A stretch of 5,364 nt of DNA from an uncultured Clostridia bacterium (GTDB lineage: Bacteria; Bacillota; Clostridia; Christensenellales; Borkfalkiaceae): positions 1 to 5,364 of the forward strand of contig CAKQEE010000094.1 in the NCBI GenBank assembly GCA_934230055.1, given 5' to 3'. Shown piece after piece: positions 1-5,364 of the stretch. The translations under genes and the position numbers were made by a program. Numbering within the stretch: position 1 is the first letter of the stretch; each line of letters starts with the position of its first letter. The notes below the pieces were generated by a model. That model was not told where the DNA came from. It ran no database searches and was given only the letters and a program-made list of their open reading frames with translations.

Positions 1-2
1 GA

Positions 3-3000
3 AATATGGATTGCACGGAGAAAAACAGCATTTCTTACTCCGATTTCAACGAAGACGTAAAAATTCCCGACACCGATAAATTTAACGCCGCGCTCGGCGA
101 AAAGCCTTCCGATATAGAAACGGGCGGCAGTACGATAAGAAGCGAGGCGGAAGAAAAAGTGGTTTCCGCGCTTCTCGACCTCGATATGGAAAGCGGCGTG
201 TCGCTTTTCGGAAACGTGAGCTTAAACGGCAACGATTTTCCGTTAAGGCTCGACTTTTCCGCAAAAATAAACGAAATTATCGCGGGGAACGAACAGGCGA
301 CCGAGGGAATAGCCGCGCGCCTGTCTCTTCTTAATTCCGAAAACTTAAAAGCGTGGTATTCGGGCGGCAAATTGTACGCAAGCCTTAAAGGCGAAAAGCT
401 TTTTGCCGATATTCCCGATGTTTTGCCCTCTCTTATCAAGGCGGTGAAAGACGACGGACTTTCTCAAATGATTAAAATAGTGAAAAGCGAAACGGAAAAC
501 GGCATATACGAAATAGCTTTGCCCGACTATCTTAACGACGCGCTTTACCCCTCCGTTATAGAAAGCGGTCTCGGCACCGAAGCGGGCGCGAAGGGCTTTG
601 CTCTTAAAGTAAAACTTTACATACCGAGAAGCAGAATCGGCAAAGTTTCCGTCGTTTTTAAAACGGATATTTTCGATGTGCAAGCGTCCTTTAACGTTTC
701 CGAAGAACCTTTTTCGCTTACAGAAACTTTCGATGGCTACGATAAAGAAATAAAAGTAGAAAGCGGCGCGATTAAAAGCCTTCCGAAAGTGCTTAAACTT
801 TTGAACGACGACCTGCTCCGCGCCGCGCTTAATTCGGACTTTGAAAACGGAGTTTCCCTCGGCGGCAACCTTTACGTAAACGACGTTTGCGTAGATATAA
901 AAGCGGGTTTTGCCGCTTCCGTACGCGAAATGCTTTTCGATAATCTTTCGCTCGCGGAGGGGATAAAATTCTACGCTTCCGTTTCCGATAAAGTTTTCTT
1001 CTACTACGAAAACGGCAATGCGTACCTTAACGTTTCGGGGCATAAATACGCGATCCCCGCAGAGGATTTGTTTCCTTCGGAAATTTCTCTGGGTGGCGGT
1101 CTTTCGGGCTTTAATCTCGAAGATTACTTTACCGCGACGAAAAAAGAAAACGGCGTTTACGAGATAACCCTCGGAGAAAAAGTTTACGGTAAACTGTGCG
1201 ACGCGCTGGAAGCGGCGGGGCTTGCTTCCGAAAACAGCCGCGACAAGACGGAAATTACCCTTTCCCTTTATGTGCCGAAAGACAAAATAAAAGCCGCTTC
1301 GGCTTCCGTAAAAACAGATAAAACGGGCTTTAACGCGGAGCTTTCCGTTTACGAAGAGCAGTTCTCTATAACGGAAAATTTTGAAGACTATACTTCGGAA
1401 TTCAAAATCGCGGGGTTTACTTCTCCCGTAGACGGCGCGAAGCTCGTAAACCTGATTTTTAATAAATTCACCTTTTCGCTACTCGATTTAGATATAGAAA
1501 AAGGGGTGTCCTTTACGGGAACGGTAGGTGTCGGAGAAACTTTTATCCCTGTAAAAATTCAGGCGGCGGCAGATATTTCGGGCTTGATTGCGGGCAAAAC
1601 CTCCGCGAAAAACGCGCTTACGTTAAAAATAGACTTATTGCAGAACGAAAACTTCTCTTTGATATTTACGAACGGGAAGCTTTATCTTAACGCGTTCGGC
1701 ACAAAATATTTGTTACGCGCGCCCGAAACGAGCGCGGAAGGCGTCGTGAACGCGATTTTAAGCGAAGATATAAACAAATATTTCAGAAGCGAATACTACG
1801 GCGATTACCTTATCGTCACCGCTACGGACTACGCAAAACGGGCGGTCGCGATTAAGGTAAAAGAGCTTCTCCCCGACGCTACCGAAATTATTCAGAACAT
1901 CGTCGGCGGAGACATAAAAGCTTACCTATATATGCCGAACGGCAAGCTTTGCGGCATATCCGTTTCCGTCGTTACGAAAAACGCGCAGGCGCACGCGAAA
2001 TTCGCCGTTACGAACGAAGAGCTTATAATAGGCGATTTAAGGGGCTACCGAACGAGAGCGACGGCGGAATTCAACGCCGACTTCACCCTTAACGAAAGCT
2101 ACAACGCAAAGGCAAATCTCCGCGTAACGGTAAACACACTTGCAAACAGCCTGCAAGAAGCGATAAGCGCGGAAATCACCGCGACTCTCGACAACAACCT
2201 TAAAACGTTTATCGGCTTATCCAACCTTATGCCCGACCTCAACCTGCCCGAATGGTTCCCCCTGCTCGGCTCGGCGGACGAAATCAAGGTTACTCTTATC
2301 GGCGGAAGAGCGTATTTCTATCTGCTTGCGGGCGGCTCGGAACCGGAAAACGCGATACTCGCACAGGAAATAGAATTGCCGACGTTAGGTTTTAGCGCGA
2401 CAACACGCCTAAGAGAAACCTCCGCTTCTCTTTCGAAAAAAATCGCGGTGATTAACGGCTCTTCGGAAGAAACAGAGCTTTCCTCCATCATAGCGCTTTT
2501 GCCGCAGCTCGTTACGGTGCGCACCGAAGGCGAAGTGATTACGATAGCCCTTTCGGACGATGTAGTAAAATTTATCTCCGACAATATTTGGGCGTATCTG
2601 CCGGAAAAGATTTTCCGCGCAACGGGATCTTCTATGGTGCTTGCGGTGAATATGTTCGAGCTTTACAGACCGCTTTGCGGAATAGGCGTTACGATAGACG
2701 CGGCAAGCGGAAACGCGGCGATTTACGCGGACGTTTACAAACTCGGTTCCAAAGAAGTATTCGTTAAGGGCAAACAATACGAAACCGCGAGAATGGCGTA
2801 TCTTACCTTAAACGGAACGTTCGGCGGAAATTTTGAAATAAACACCAAACTTCACAGAATCGCGCAGAACGCGGCGGAGGCGAACAAGGTTATAGCAAAA
2901 ATCGACGCGCTTAGAGAAGTTCGCCTTACTGAGGGTTATTTAAGCGAATTAGAAGCGGCAGGAAAGGATTACGAAGCGTTGACGGAGGCGCAAAAAAAAC

Positions 3001-3869
3001 TCGTATACAACTACAAAACCAAATCGCTGTTCACTTCCAAGGAAACGCTTACAACCCTTAAATCGCAATACGAAAAAAACAAAAAAGCGGCGGACAAATT
3101 CCTTACCGACATAACTAAACCGACCGCAAAAATACTTAAGCTTGCAAAAACCTACGATAAATTTTCGGACGAGCAGAAAAATTACTTAAATCGCACCGAC
3201 GAAGAAGCGATAAAGGCTTTCACGGTAAAGAGAGTAGAGCTTGAAAAGGATAGCGCGCAAGCCGTTACCGAAGAGATAAACGCCTTGGAAGGCTTTGAAA
3301 GTGCGGATTTAGAAAGCCTTTCCGCAAAAGAGCTTTTGCAAAAGCTTACGGAGCTTAACGGCGTTTACGCCAAATACGCCGCTCTCGAAAAAGGAAGCGT
3401 CGAAAACGAAGACGTTCTTCTTAATATCATAGACAAAACGGCGACGGCTTACGCGAAAAAAGCGCGTTCTCTTGCGGAGAGCTACCTTGCTTTATATAAG
3501 GGAATGAACGCCAAATATTGCGGACTTACCGTTCGCGAAATGAACGCTTTATACGAAGAGACTTCCTCTTTCTATAAAACTTATTACGAAACGCCCGCCA
3601 AGCTTACGGTTTACTCTTTCGTGACGGAAAAAGACGAAGAGTTTAAATCCGTCGCTTTTTGCGTTACCTACTATACCACGGACGTACGCGCGGGATTCAG
3701 AAGCGGCGCGGCGTGCGCGGCAAACGACGCGATAGAAAAGCTTTTAAGCGGCGAAACGGAAGAGACGGAAGAGACCGTTACCGAAATAAAAACGCTTATT
3801 TCCCGCACGGACAGCAACGCGATAACCCGTTACGAAGAGTTCAAAATCGTTTGCGAAAAATATGCATAA
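3..3869 (+). CDS. Giant tandem-repeat, probably extracytoplasmic protein (5' partial)
   Basis: I do not recognise a named family. The frame is open to the left edge. The first ATG (position 6) has no visible ribosome binding site or signal peptide, and residues 9-22 (with YSDFNEDVKIP) match the end of a repeat unit, so the gene almost certainly starts upstream and coordinates here are clipped. Numbering from that ATG, 1287 residues are visible and end in TAA. Residues about 50-255, 256-470 and 471-685 are three related units, and 686-925 is a diverged fourth. Each alternates hydrophobic and polar residues as beta-strands do, with NGKLY-type turns. Residues about 950-1190 are Lys/Glu/Ala-rich and helical. 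The C-terminus (ending CEKYA) has no LPXTG motif, hydrophobic anchor or positive tail, so anchoring, if any, must come from the missing N-terminus, for example a lipoprotein signal. A secreted or surface role is inferred from architecture only. A LolA/LppX-like beta fold for the units is a guess. A terminator follows about 130 bases downstream. Confidence 0.85.
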   Translation, partial: NMDCTEKNSISYSDFNEDVKIPDTDKFNAALGEKPSDIETGGSTIRSEAEEKVVSALLDLDMESGVSLFGNVSLNGNDFPLRLDFSAKINEIIAGNEQATEGIAARLSLLNSENLKAWYSGGKLYASLKGEKLFADIPDVLPSLIKAVKDDGLSQMIKIVKSETENGIYEIALPDYLNDALYPSVIESGLGTEAGAKGFALKVKLYIPRSRIGKVSVVFKTDIFDVQASFNVSEEPFSLTETFDGYDKEIKVESGAIKSLPKVLKLLNDDLLRAALNSDFENGVSLGGNLYVNDVCVDIKAGFAASVREMLFDNLSLAEGIKFYASVSDKVFFYYENGNAYLNVSGHKYAIPAEDLFPSEISLGGGLSGFNLEDYFTATKKENGVYEITLGEKVYGKLCDALEAAGLASENSRDKTEITLSLYVPKDKIKAASASVKTDKTGFNAELSVYEEQFSITENFEDYTSEFKIAGFTSPVDGAKLVNLIFNKFTFSLLDLDIEKGVSFTGTVGVGETFIPVKIQAAADISGLIAGKTSAKNALTLKIDLLQNENFSLIFTNGKLYLNAFGTKYLLRAPETSAEGVVNAILSEDINKYFRSEYYGDYLIVTATDYAKRAVAIKVKELLPDATEIIQNIVGGDIKAYLYMPNGKLCGISVSVVTKNAQAHAKFAVTNEELIIGDLRGYRTRATAEFNADFTLNESYNAKANLRVTVNTLANSLQEAISAEITATLDNNLKTFIGLSNLMPDLNLPEWFPLLGSADEIKVTLIGGRAYFYLLAGGSEPENAILAQEIELPTLGFSATTRLRETSASLSKKIAVINGSSEETELSSIIALLPQLVTVRTEGEVITIALSDDVVKFISDNIWAYLPEKIFRATGSSMVLAVNMFELYRPLCGIGVTIDAASGNAAIYADVYKLGSKEVFVKGKQYETARMAYLTLNGTFGGNFEINTKLHRIAQNAAEANKVIAKIDALREVRLTEGYLSELEAAGKDYEALTEAQKKLVYNYKTKSLFTSKETLTTLKSQYEKNKKAADKFLTDITKPTAKILKLAKTYDKFSDEQKNYLNRTDEEAIKAFTVKRVELEKDSAQAVTEEINALEGFESADLESLSAKELLQKLTELNGVYAKYAALEKGSVENEDVLLNIIDKTATAYAKKARSLAESYLALYKGMNAKYCGLTVREMNALYEETSSFYKTYYETPAKLTVYSFVTEKDEEFKSVAFCVTYYTTDVRAGFRSGAACAANDAIEKLLSGETEETEETVTEIKTLISRTDSNAITRYEEFKIVCEKYA
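153..2060 (+). repeat. Three tandem ~215-residue protein repeat units
   Basis: Three consecutive units in the giant protein share the same ordered landmarks. The opening is LDLDMESGVS (57-66), NSDFENGVS (276-284) and LDLDIEKGVS (493-502). A turn follows: GGKLY (120-124), GNAYL (337-341) and NGKLY (556-560). Next comes ENGIYEI (164-170), ENGVYEI (381-387) and YYGDYLIV (597-604). The units close with LYIPRSRIGKVSV (204-216), LYVPKDKIKAASA (421-433) and LYMPNGKLCGISV (641-653). The first two end in a Thr-Glu-x-Phe-x-x-Tyr motif (TETFDGY 239-245, TENFEDY 456-462), and the third ends with GDLRGY. The period between equivalent turns is 216-220 residues. The units are similar in protein but clearly diverged in DNA, so this is an old duplication held by selection and not a recent expansion. 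Confidence 0.85.
2061..2780 (+). repeat. Diverged fourth repeat unit
   Basis: Residues about 686-925 of the giant protein keep the same order of elements but weaker identity. GGRAYFYL at 766-773 sits about 210 residues after the equivalent turn of the previous unit. EVITIALSDD (843-852) stands where NGxYEI occurs. MFELYRPLCGIGVTIDA (883-899) stands where LYxPxxxIxxxSV occurs. The unit opens differently, with a strand-like stretch NADFTLNESYNAKANLRVTV (690-709). It probably represents a membrane-distal or linker version of the same fold. The assignment rests on spacing and pattern, not on strong identity. Confidence 0.55.
2862..3485 (+). other. Helical C-terminal modules of the giant protein
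   Basis: Residues about 953-1160 change character to long Lys/Glu/Ala-rich amphipathic helices. The first module has KIDALREVRLTE (965-976) followed by DYEALTEAQKKLVYNY (988-1003). This closely resembles the 'I-x-A-L ... Y-x-A-L-T-x-x-Q-K-x-L-V-x-N' three-helix modules common in surface proteins of Clostridia. A second, shorter copy has KLAKTYDKFSDEQKNYL (1045-1061), and a third, weaker one may follow from INALEGFES (1091-1099) to NGVYAKYAAL (1118-1127). Such modules usually act as rigid stalks or spacers. That role is inferred here. The final ~100 residues (1190-1287) are again partly strand-like and end in a Glu/Thr-rich segment, EETEETVTE (1252-1260). Confidence 0.6.
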
Positions 3870-3998
3870 CCTGCGAGAAAACGAACGCTTTGCGCGAATA
3901 ACGCGATAGAACGCAACGCGAAAACTTACTTTAATTAAAAAATTACGGGCAGGCAAAACGACGTCCGTTAAAGGGAGAACATCAAATCGTTCGATATT
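3870..3998. other. Non-coding spacer without recognised content
   Basis: No open frame with a start codon and ribosome binding site is found between the giant gene's stop and the terminator hairpin. Stops occur in the giant gene's frame at 3936-3938 and 3966-3968. A weak 6-bp hairpin (ACGGGC at 3946-3951 with GTCCGT at 3964-3969, one G-T pair) and a purine run AAAGGGAG (3970-3977) are present. The purine run resembles a Shine-Dalgarno sequence but is followed by no ATG, GTG or TTG at a usable distance. The stretch may be remnant DNA from the rearrangement that cut the AraC gene downstream. Confidence 0.5.
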
Positions 3999-4040
3999 AA
4001 ACCGCTGTGGCAACGAGTTTTCGTTGCCACAGCGGTTTTT
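3999..4040 (+). terminator. Strong Rho-independent terminator
   Basis: A perfect 18-bp stem pairs AAACCGCTGTGGCAACGA (3999-4016) with its reverse complement at 4021-4038. The loop is the four bases GTTT, and the T-run ends at 4040, followed by more pyrimidine-rich sequence (CTTTCTTATTT). On the + strand this is a textbook terminator for the giant gene. On the - strand the stem is followed by TTT and then AATAT, so it would terminate poorly there. Confidence 0.88.
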
Positions 4041-4058
4041 CTTTCTTATTTCGTTTAA

Positions 4059-4160
4059 TTAGGGTTTTCTTCCGTAGCTTATTTTAACTCTTTGTTTAAG
4101 AAAAAATACGGCGTTTCGCCGGGCAAATTCCGCAAACAAATAAGAAGACTCCCCGTTTAA
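4059..4160 (+). pseudogene. AraC/XylS-family regulator remnant (C-terminal HTH only)
   Basis: An open stretch of 33 codons ending in TAA reads LGFSSVAYFNSLFKKKYG, then VSPGKFRKQIRR and LPV. This fits the conserved second helix-turn-helix of AraC/XylS regulators: Gly-Phe, then Tyr-Phe, then Phe-Lys-Lys-x-x-Gly-x-Ser-Pro and Phe-Arg-Lys. Intact family members have a first helix-turn-helix and a linker helix before this point, and usually a sensor domain. Here an in-frame TAA lies at 4056-4058 and the giant gene's terminator ends 18 bases earlier. Homology to the family stops abruptly at the Gly-Phe, and I see no more of the gene in any frame of 3870-4058. No start codon or ribosome binding site serves it. 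I read it as the 3' stump of a regulator lost by deletion or rearrangement. The codons are undamaged, so the loss may be fairly recent. Confidence 0.8.
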
Positions 4161-4170
4161 TCGGCAATTT

Positions 4171-4206
4171 AAAACGCGGGCGACTAATTACCGTCGCTCG
4201 CGTTTT
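4171..4206. terminator. Bidirectional terminator hairpin
   Basis: A 14-bp stem pairs AAAACGCGGGCGAC (4171-4184) with GTCGCTCGCGTTTT (4193-4206), with one G-T wobble and the loop TAATTACC. The A-run on one side and T-run on the other make it usable from both strands. On the - strand it begins 16 bases past the stop of the kinase gene. On the + strand it begins 10 bases past the stop of the AraC remnant, so it probably served the intact regulator before the truncation. The T-runs are short (four bases), so efficiency may be moderate. Confidence 0.75.
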
Positions 4207-4222
4207 CTTTCAACGATTTTTA

Positions 4223-5149
4223 CTAAAACTTTTCCGCAAAGACCTTCGCGTAAATTTCTTTGTATTTTTCTTTGTAAAAAAGGTTCGTGCCGCTCGTGGT
4301 TACGGCAGCCGTTCCCGCCGCCACCGCCTGCCTTAAAAGCTCTCCCATAGGCACTCCGTAGCTTTCCGCAACGCAAGCCGCGGCTATCATGCTGTCGCCC
4401 GCGCCCACGGTGGAATTTACCGCGACGGACGCGCTTTTGCAAAAATAGTTTTCCGTGCCGTCCGTTATCACCGCGCCTTCCGCGCCCATCGACACCAAAA
4501 CGTATTTAACCCCTTTATCGAGATACTTTTTCGCCGCCTCCGCCATATCGTATTTGGTTTTCACCTCTCTACCCGAAAACTTTTCCAGCTCTTTAACGTT
4601 GGGCTTTGCCATAAAAATCTCTCTCGAACCCACCGCGGCAAGCATATTTTCTTTTTCCGTATCCACAACGACTTTAACTCTTTTGGGGATAACCTTTAAA
4701 ACCTCGCCGTAAAAAGCGGATTCCACCCCCTTCGGAAGGCTTCCGCTCATAACCGCTATATCGCATCTCTCCGAAAGGTTTTTTACCTTTTCGATAAGCT
4801 TTAACTGATTTTTGCGACAGACCTCTTCGCCCCTGTCGTTTATTTCCGTAAGCATAGACTTTTTATCTATAATTTTATAATTCGTACGCGCGGAGCCTTC
4901 GTTAAGCACAAAATCGTGCAAAACGCCCTCCTTTTCCAGAACGTGTTCAAAAATCTTTTGATGATTTTCAAACATAAATCCCGTTGCGGTACATTCTTCG
5001 CCGAGCCGCGCCACCCCTATCGCCACGTTAAGGGCTTTGCCCGAATAAGTTTCTACCTTGTTGTCTATTCTGTTAAGCATACCCACGTTAAGGCTGTCTA
5101 ATTCTATGGTGCAGTCTACGCTCGGGTTAGGGCAAATAGTAAGTATCAT
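4223..5149 (-). CDS. PfkB-family sugar-phosphate kinase, 1-phosphofructokinase-like
   Basis: This complete 308-residue protein has the usual length for FruK/LacC enzymes, which are cytoplasmic ATP-dependent kinases of the ribokinase fold. It very probably phosphorylates fructose 1-phosphate to fructose 1,6-bisphosphate, or a related hexose phosphate such as tagatose 6-phosphate. Visible landmarks are NPSVD (8-12, substrate Asp12), SGKALNVA (36-43), MLTEIN (99-104), MSGSLPKGVE (134-143), VVDTE (161-165), KPNVKELE (182-189) and STVGAGDSM (246-254), where Asp252 is the catalytic base next to the anion hole. The Gly-rich sugar motif, normally GGKG in FruK and LacC, is SGKA here. ATG at 5149 is preceded directly by an in-frame TAA (5150-5152), which fixes the start. 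The gene ends in TAG and runs into the hairpin at 4171-4206. No PTS transporter or DeoR-type regulator lies within the window, so the exact substrate stays open. The family call is firm. FruK versus LacC is a preference only, so I give no symbol. Confidence 0.9.
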   Translation of the reverse strand: MILTICPNPSVDCTIELDSLNVGMLNRIDNKVETYSGKALNVAIGVARLGEECTATGFMFENHQKIFEHVLEKEGVLHDFVLNEGSARTNYKIIDKKSMLTEINDRGEEVCRKNQLKLIEKVKNLSERCDIAVMSGSLPKGVESAFYGEVLKVIPKRVKVVVDTEKENMLAAVGSREIFMAKPNVKELEKFSGREVKTKYDMAEAAKKYLDKGVKYVLVSMGAEGAVITDGTENYFCKSASVAVNSTVGAGDSMIAAACVAESYGVPMGELLRQAVAAGTAAVTTSGTNLFYKEKYKEIYAKVFAEKF

Positions 5150-5156
5150 TTATGCG

Positions 5157-5170
5157 CCCTTTAACTCCTT
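5157..5170 (-). promoter_or_regulatory. Ribosome binding region of the kinase gene
   Basis: On the - strand two purine-rich cores lie before the ATG at 5149. AAGGAG (5165-5170) has a 15-base spacer, longer than usual. AAAGGG (5157-5162) has a 7-base spacer, which is near ideal. The second is the more likely site by spacing and the first by sequence. The in-frame TAA touching the ATG rules out a longer protein. Confidence 0.6.
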
Positions 5171-5192
5171 TATCTTTTCTTTACCGAAAGTA

Positions 5193-5222
5193 TGCCTTCC
5201 CACGCATAAAAGAGGGAAGGCA
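5193..5222. promoter_or_regulatory. Perfect 9-bp inverted repeat in kinase leader
   Basis: TGCCTTCCC (5193-5201) and GGGAAGGCA (5214-5222) are exact reverse complements around a 12-base loop, 43 bases upstream of the kinase ATG. On the - strand no T-run follows the stem, so it is not a normal terminator of the upstream gene. On the + strand a run of eight T (5234-5241) begins 11 bases after the stem, too far for a classic terminator. It could be an operator, an mRNA leader hairpin or an imperfect terminator. No regulator is identified in the window. No convincing -35/-10 pair is visible nearby. Confidence 0.5.
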
Positions 5223-5282
5223 CAGCTATTTCGTTTTTTTTAACTACGCTTTGCGGCGGTAAGCTTGCGGCTCTTATTCGCG

Positions 5283-5312
5283 CCGCCGTTTTCCGCCGTT
5301 TTGCCGCCGTTA
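5283..5312. repeat. 10-bp tandem repeat, about three copies
   Basis: The unit CCGCCGTTTT occurs twice exactly (5283-5292, 5293-5302) and a third time imperfectly as GCCGCCGTTA (5303-5312). It lies between the possible upstream gene end and the kinase leader. The - strand reads as repeated AACGGCGG. A CCGCCG-complementary GCGGCGG at 5253-5259 could pair with it. Role unknown; it may be simple-sequence noise in non-coding DNA. Confidence 0.55.
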
Positions 5313-5317
5313 TTTAA

Positions 5318-5364
5318 TTATTTTTTCGCCGCAGCTATAATTTTTTCCTGCTCGGAGAAAGGAA
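5318..5364 (-). CDS. Possible C-terminal end of an upstream gene (partial)
   Basis: One - strand frame is open from the right edge to a TAA at 5318-5320 and encodes PFSEQEKIIAAAKK. The Glu/Lys/Ala composition and the GCG/GCG/AAA codons look like the helical C-terminus of a real bacterial protein and match local codon style. Only 14 residues are visible, so no family can be named. If real, it lies 168 bases upstream of the kinase gene on the same strand and could share a transcript with it. Confidence 0.35.
   Translation of the reverse strand, partial: PFSEQEKIIAAAKK

Noticed and set aside
35..1043. Long - strand open frames opposite the giant gene (134 and 232 codons)
   Set aside because: They are antisense shadows of a gene with strong, repeat-conserved protein sequence on the + strand. 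Their translations are basic and aromatic-rich with no recognisable domain.
2099..2777. Further - strand open frames of 62-122 codons opposite the giant gene
   Set aside because: They overlap each other and the repeat-conserved + strand frame. They have no ribosome binding site and no family signature.
3981..4058. Frame running through the terminator hairpin in the same phase as the AraC remnant
   Set aside because: It has no start codon, its translation does not resemble the AraC family, and the hairpin explains the sequence better as a terminator.
5150..5203. A 17-codon frame (GTG at 5203) ending in TAA directly before the kinase ATG, as a possible leader peptide
   Set aside because: It would start inside the inverted repeat with no ribosome binding site and has no run of regulatory codons. 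Chance is more likely.
5193..5241. Hairpin plus T8 as a + strand terminator
   Set aside because: The T-run starts 11 bases after the stem, and no + strand gene ends just upstream.
4455..5243. Several + strand frames of 61-85 codons over the kinase gene and its leader
   Set aside because: They lie antisense to a kinase with all family motifs intact and have no recognisable content of their own.
1..5364. CRISPR array, tRNA, riboswitch or insertion sequence
   Set aside because: No regularly spaced direct repeats, cloverleaf, known aptamer-like core, transposase frame or terminal inverted repeats with target duplication were seen on either strand.

Overview
The window looks like chromosomal DNA from a bacterium of moderate G+C content, probably an uncultured member of the Bacillota (Clostridia-like). 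The basis is a very large repetitive surface-type protein with low-complexity Lys/Glu/Ala-rich helical modules, a purine-rich Shine-Dalgarno region, and a PfkB-family sugar-phosphate kinase of the 1-phosphofructokinase type. This placement is inference from style and gene content. There is no rRNA or other direct marker.

Layout. (1) Positions 1-3869, + strand: the 3' part of a giant gene that enters from the left edge. It encodes at least 1287 residues. These consist of a tail of one repeat unit, three clear tandem units of about 215 residues, one diverged fourth unit, then a long helical region with surface-protein-like helical modules, and no C-terminal anchor. (2) Positions 3870-4222: a non-coding stretch. 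It holds a strong Rho-independent terminator (3999-4038), a 33-codon relic of the C-terminal helix-turn-helix of an AraC/XylS-family regulator (4059-4160, +), and a second hairpin (4171-4206) placed to terminate transcription from both sides. (3) Positions 4223-5149, - strand: a complete 308-residue PfkB-family hexose-phosphate kinase, best called 1-phosphofructokinase-like. Its substrate-binding glycine motif is altered from GGKG to SGKA. (4) Positions 5150-5364: the kinase leader, with a Shine-Dalgarno region, a perfect 9-bp inverted repeat, a short 10-bp tandem repeat, and at the right edge a possible C-terminal end of another - strand gene.

The giant gene and the kinase converge, and nothing suggests that they work together. 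The main points of interest are the tandem-repeat architecture of the large protein, the AraC relic squeezed between two terminators, and the variant sugar-binding motif of the kinase. I see no mobile element, CRISPR array, RNA gene or defence system, and no convincing evidence of a wholly new multi-gene system.
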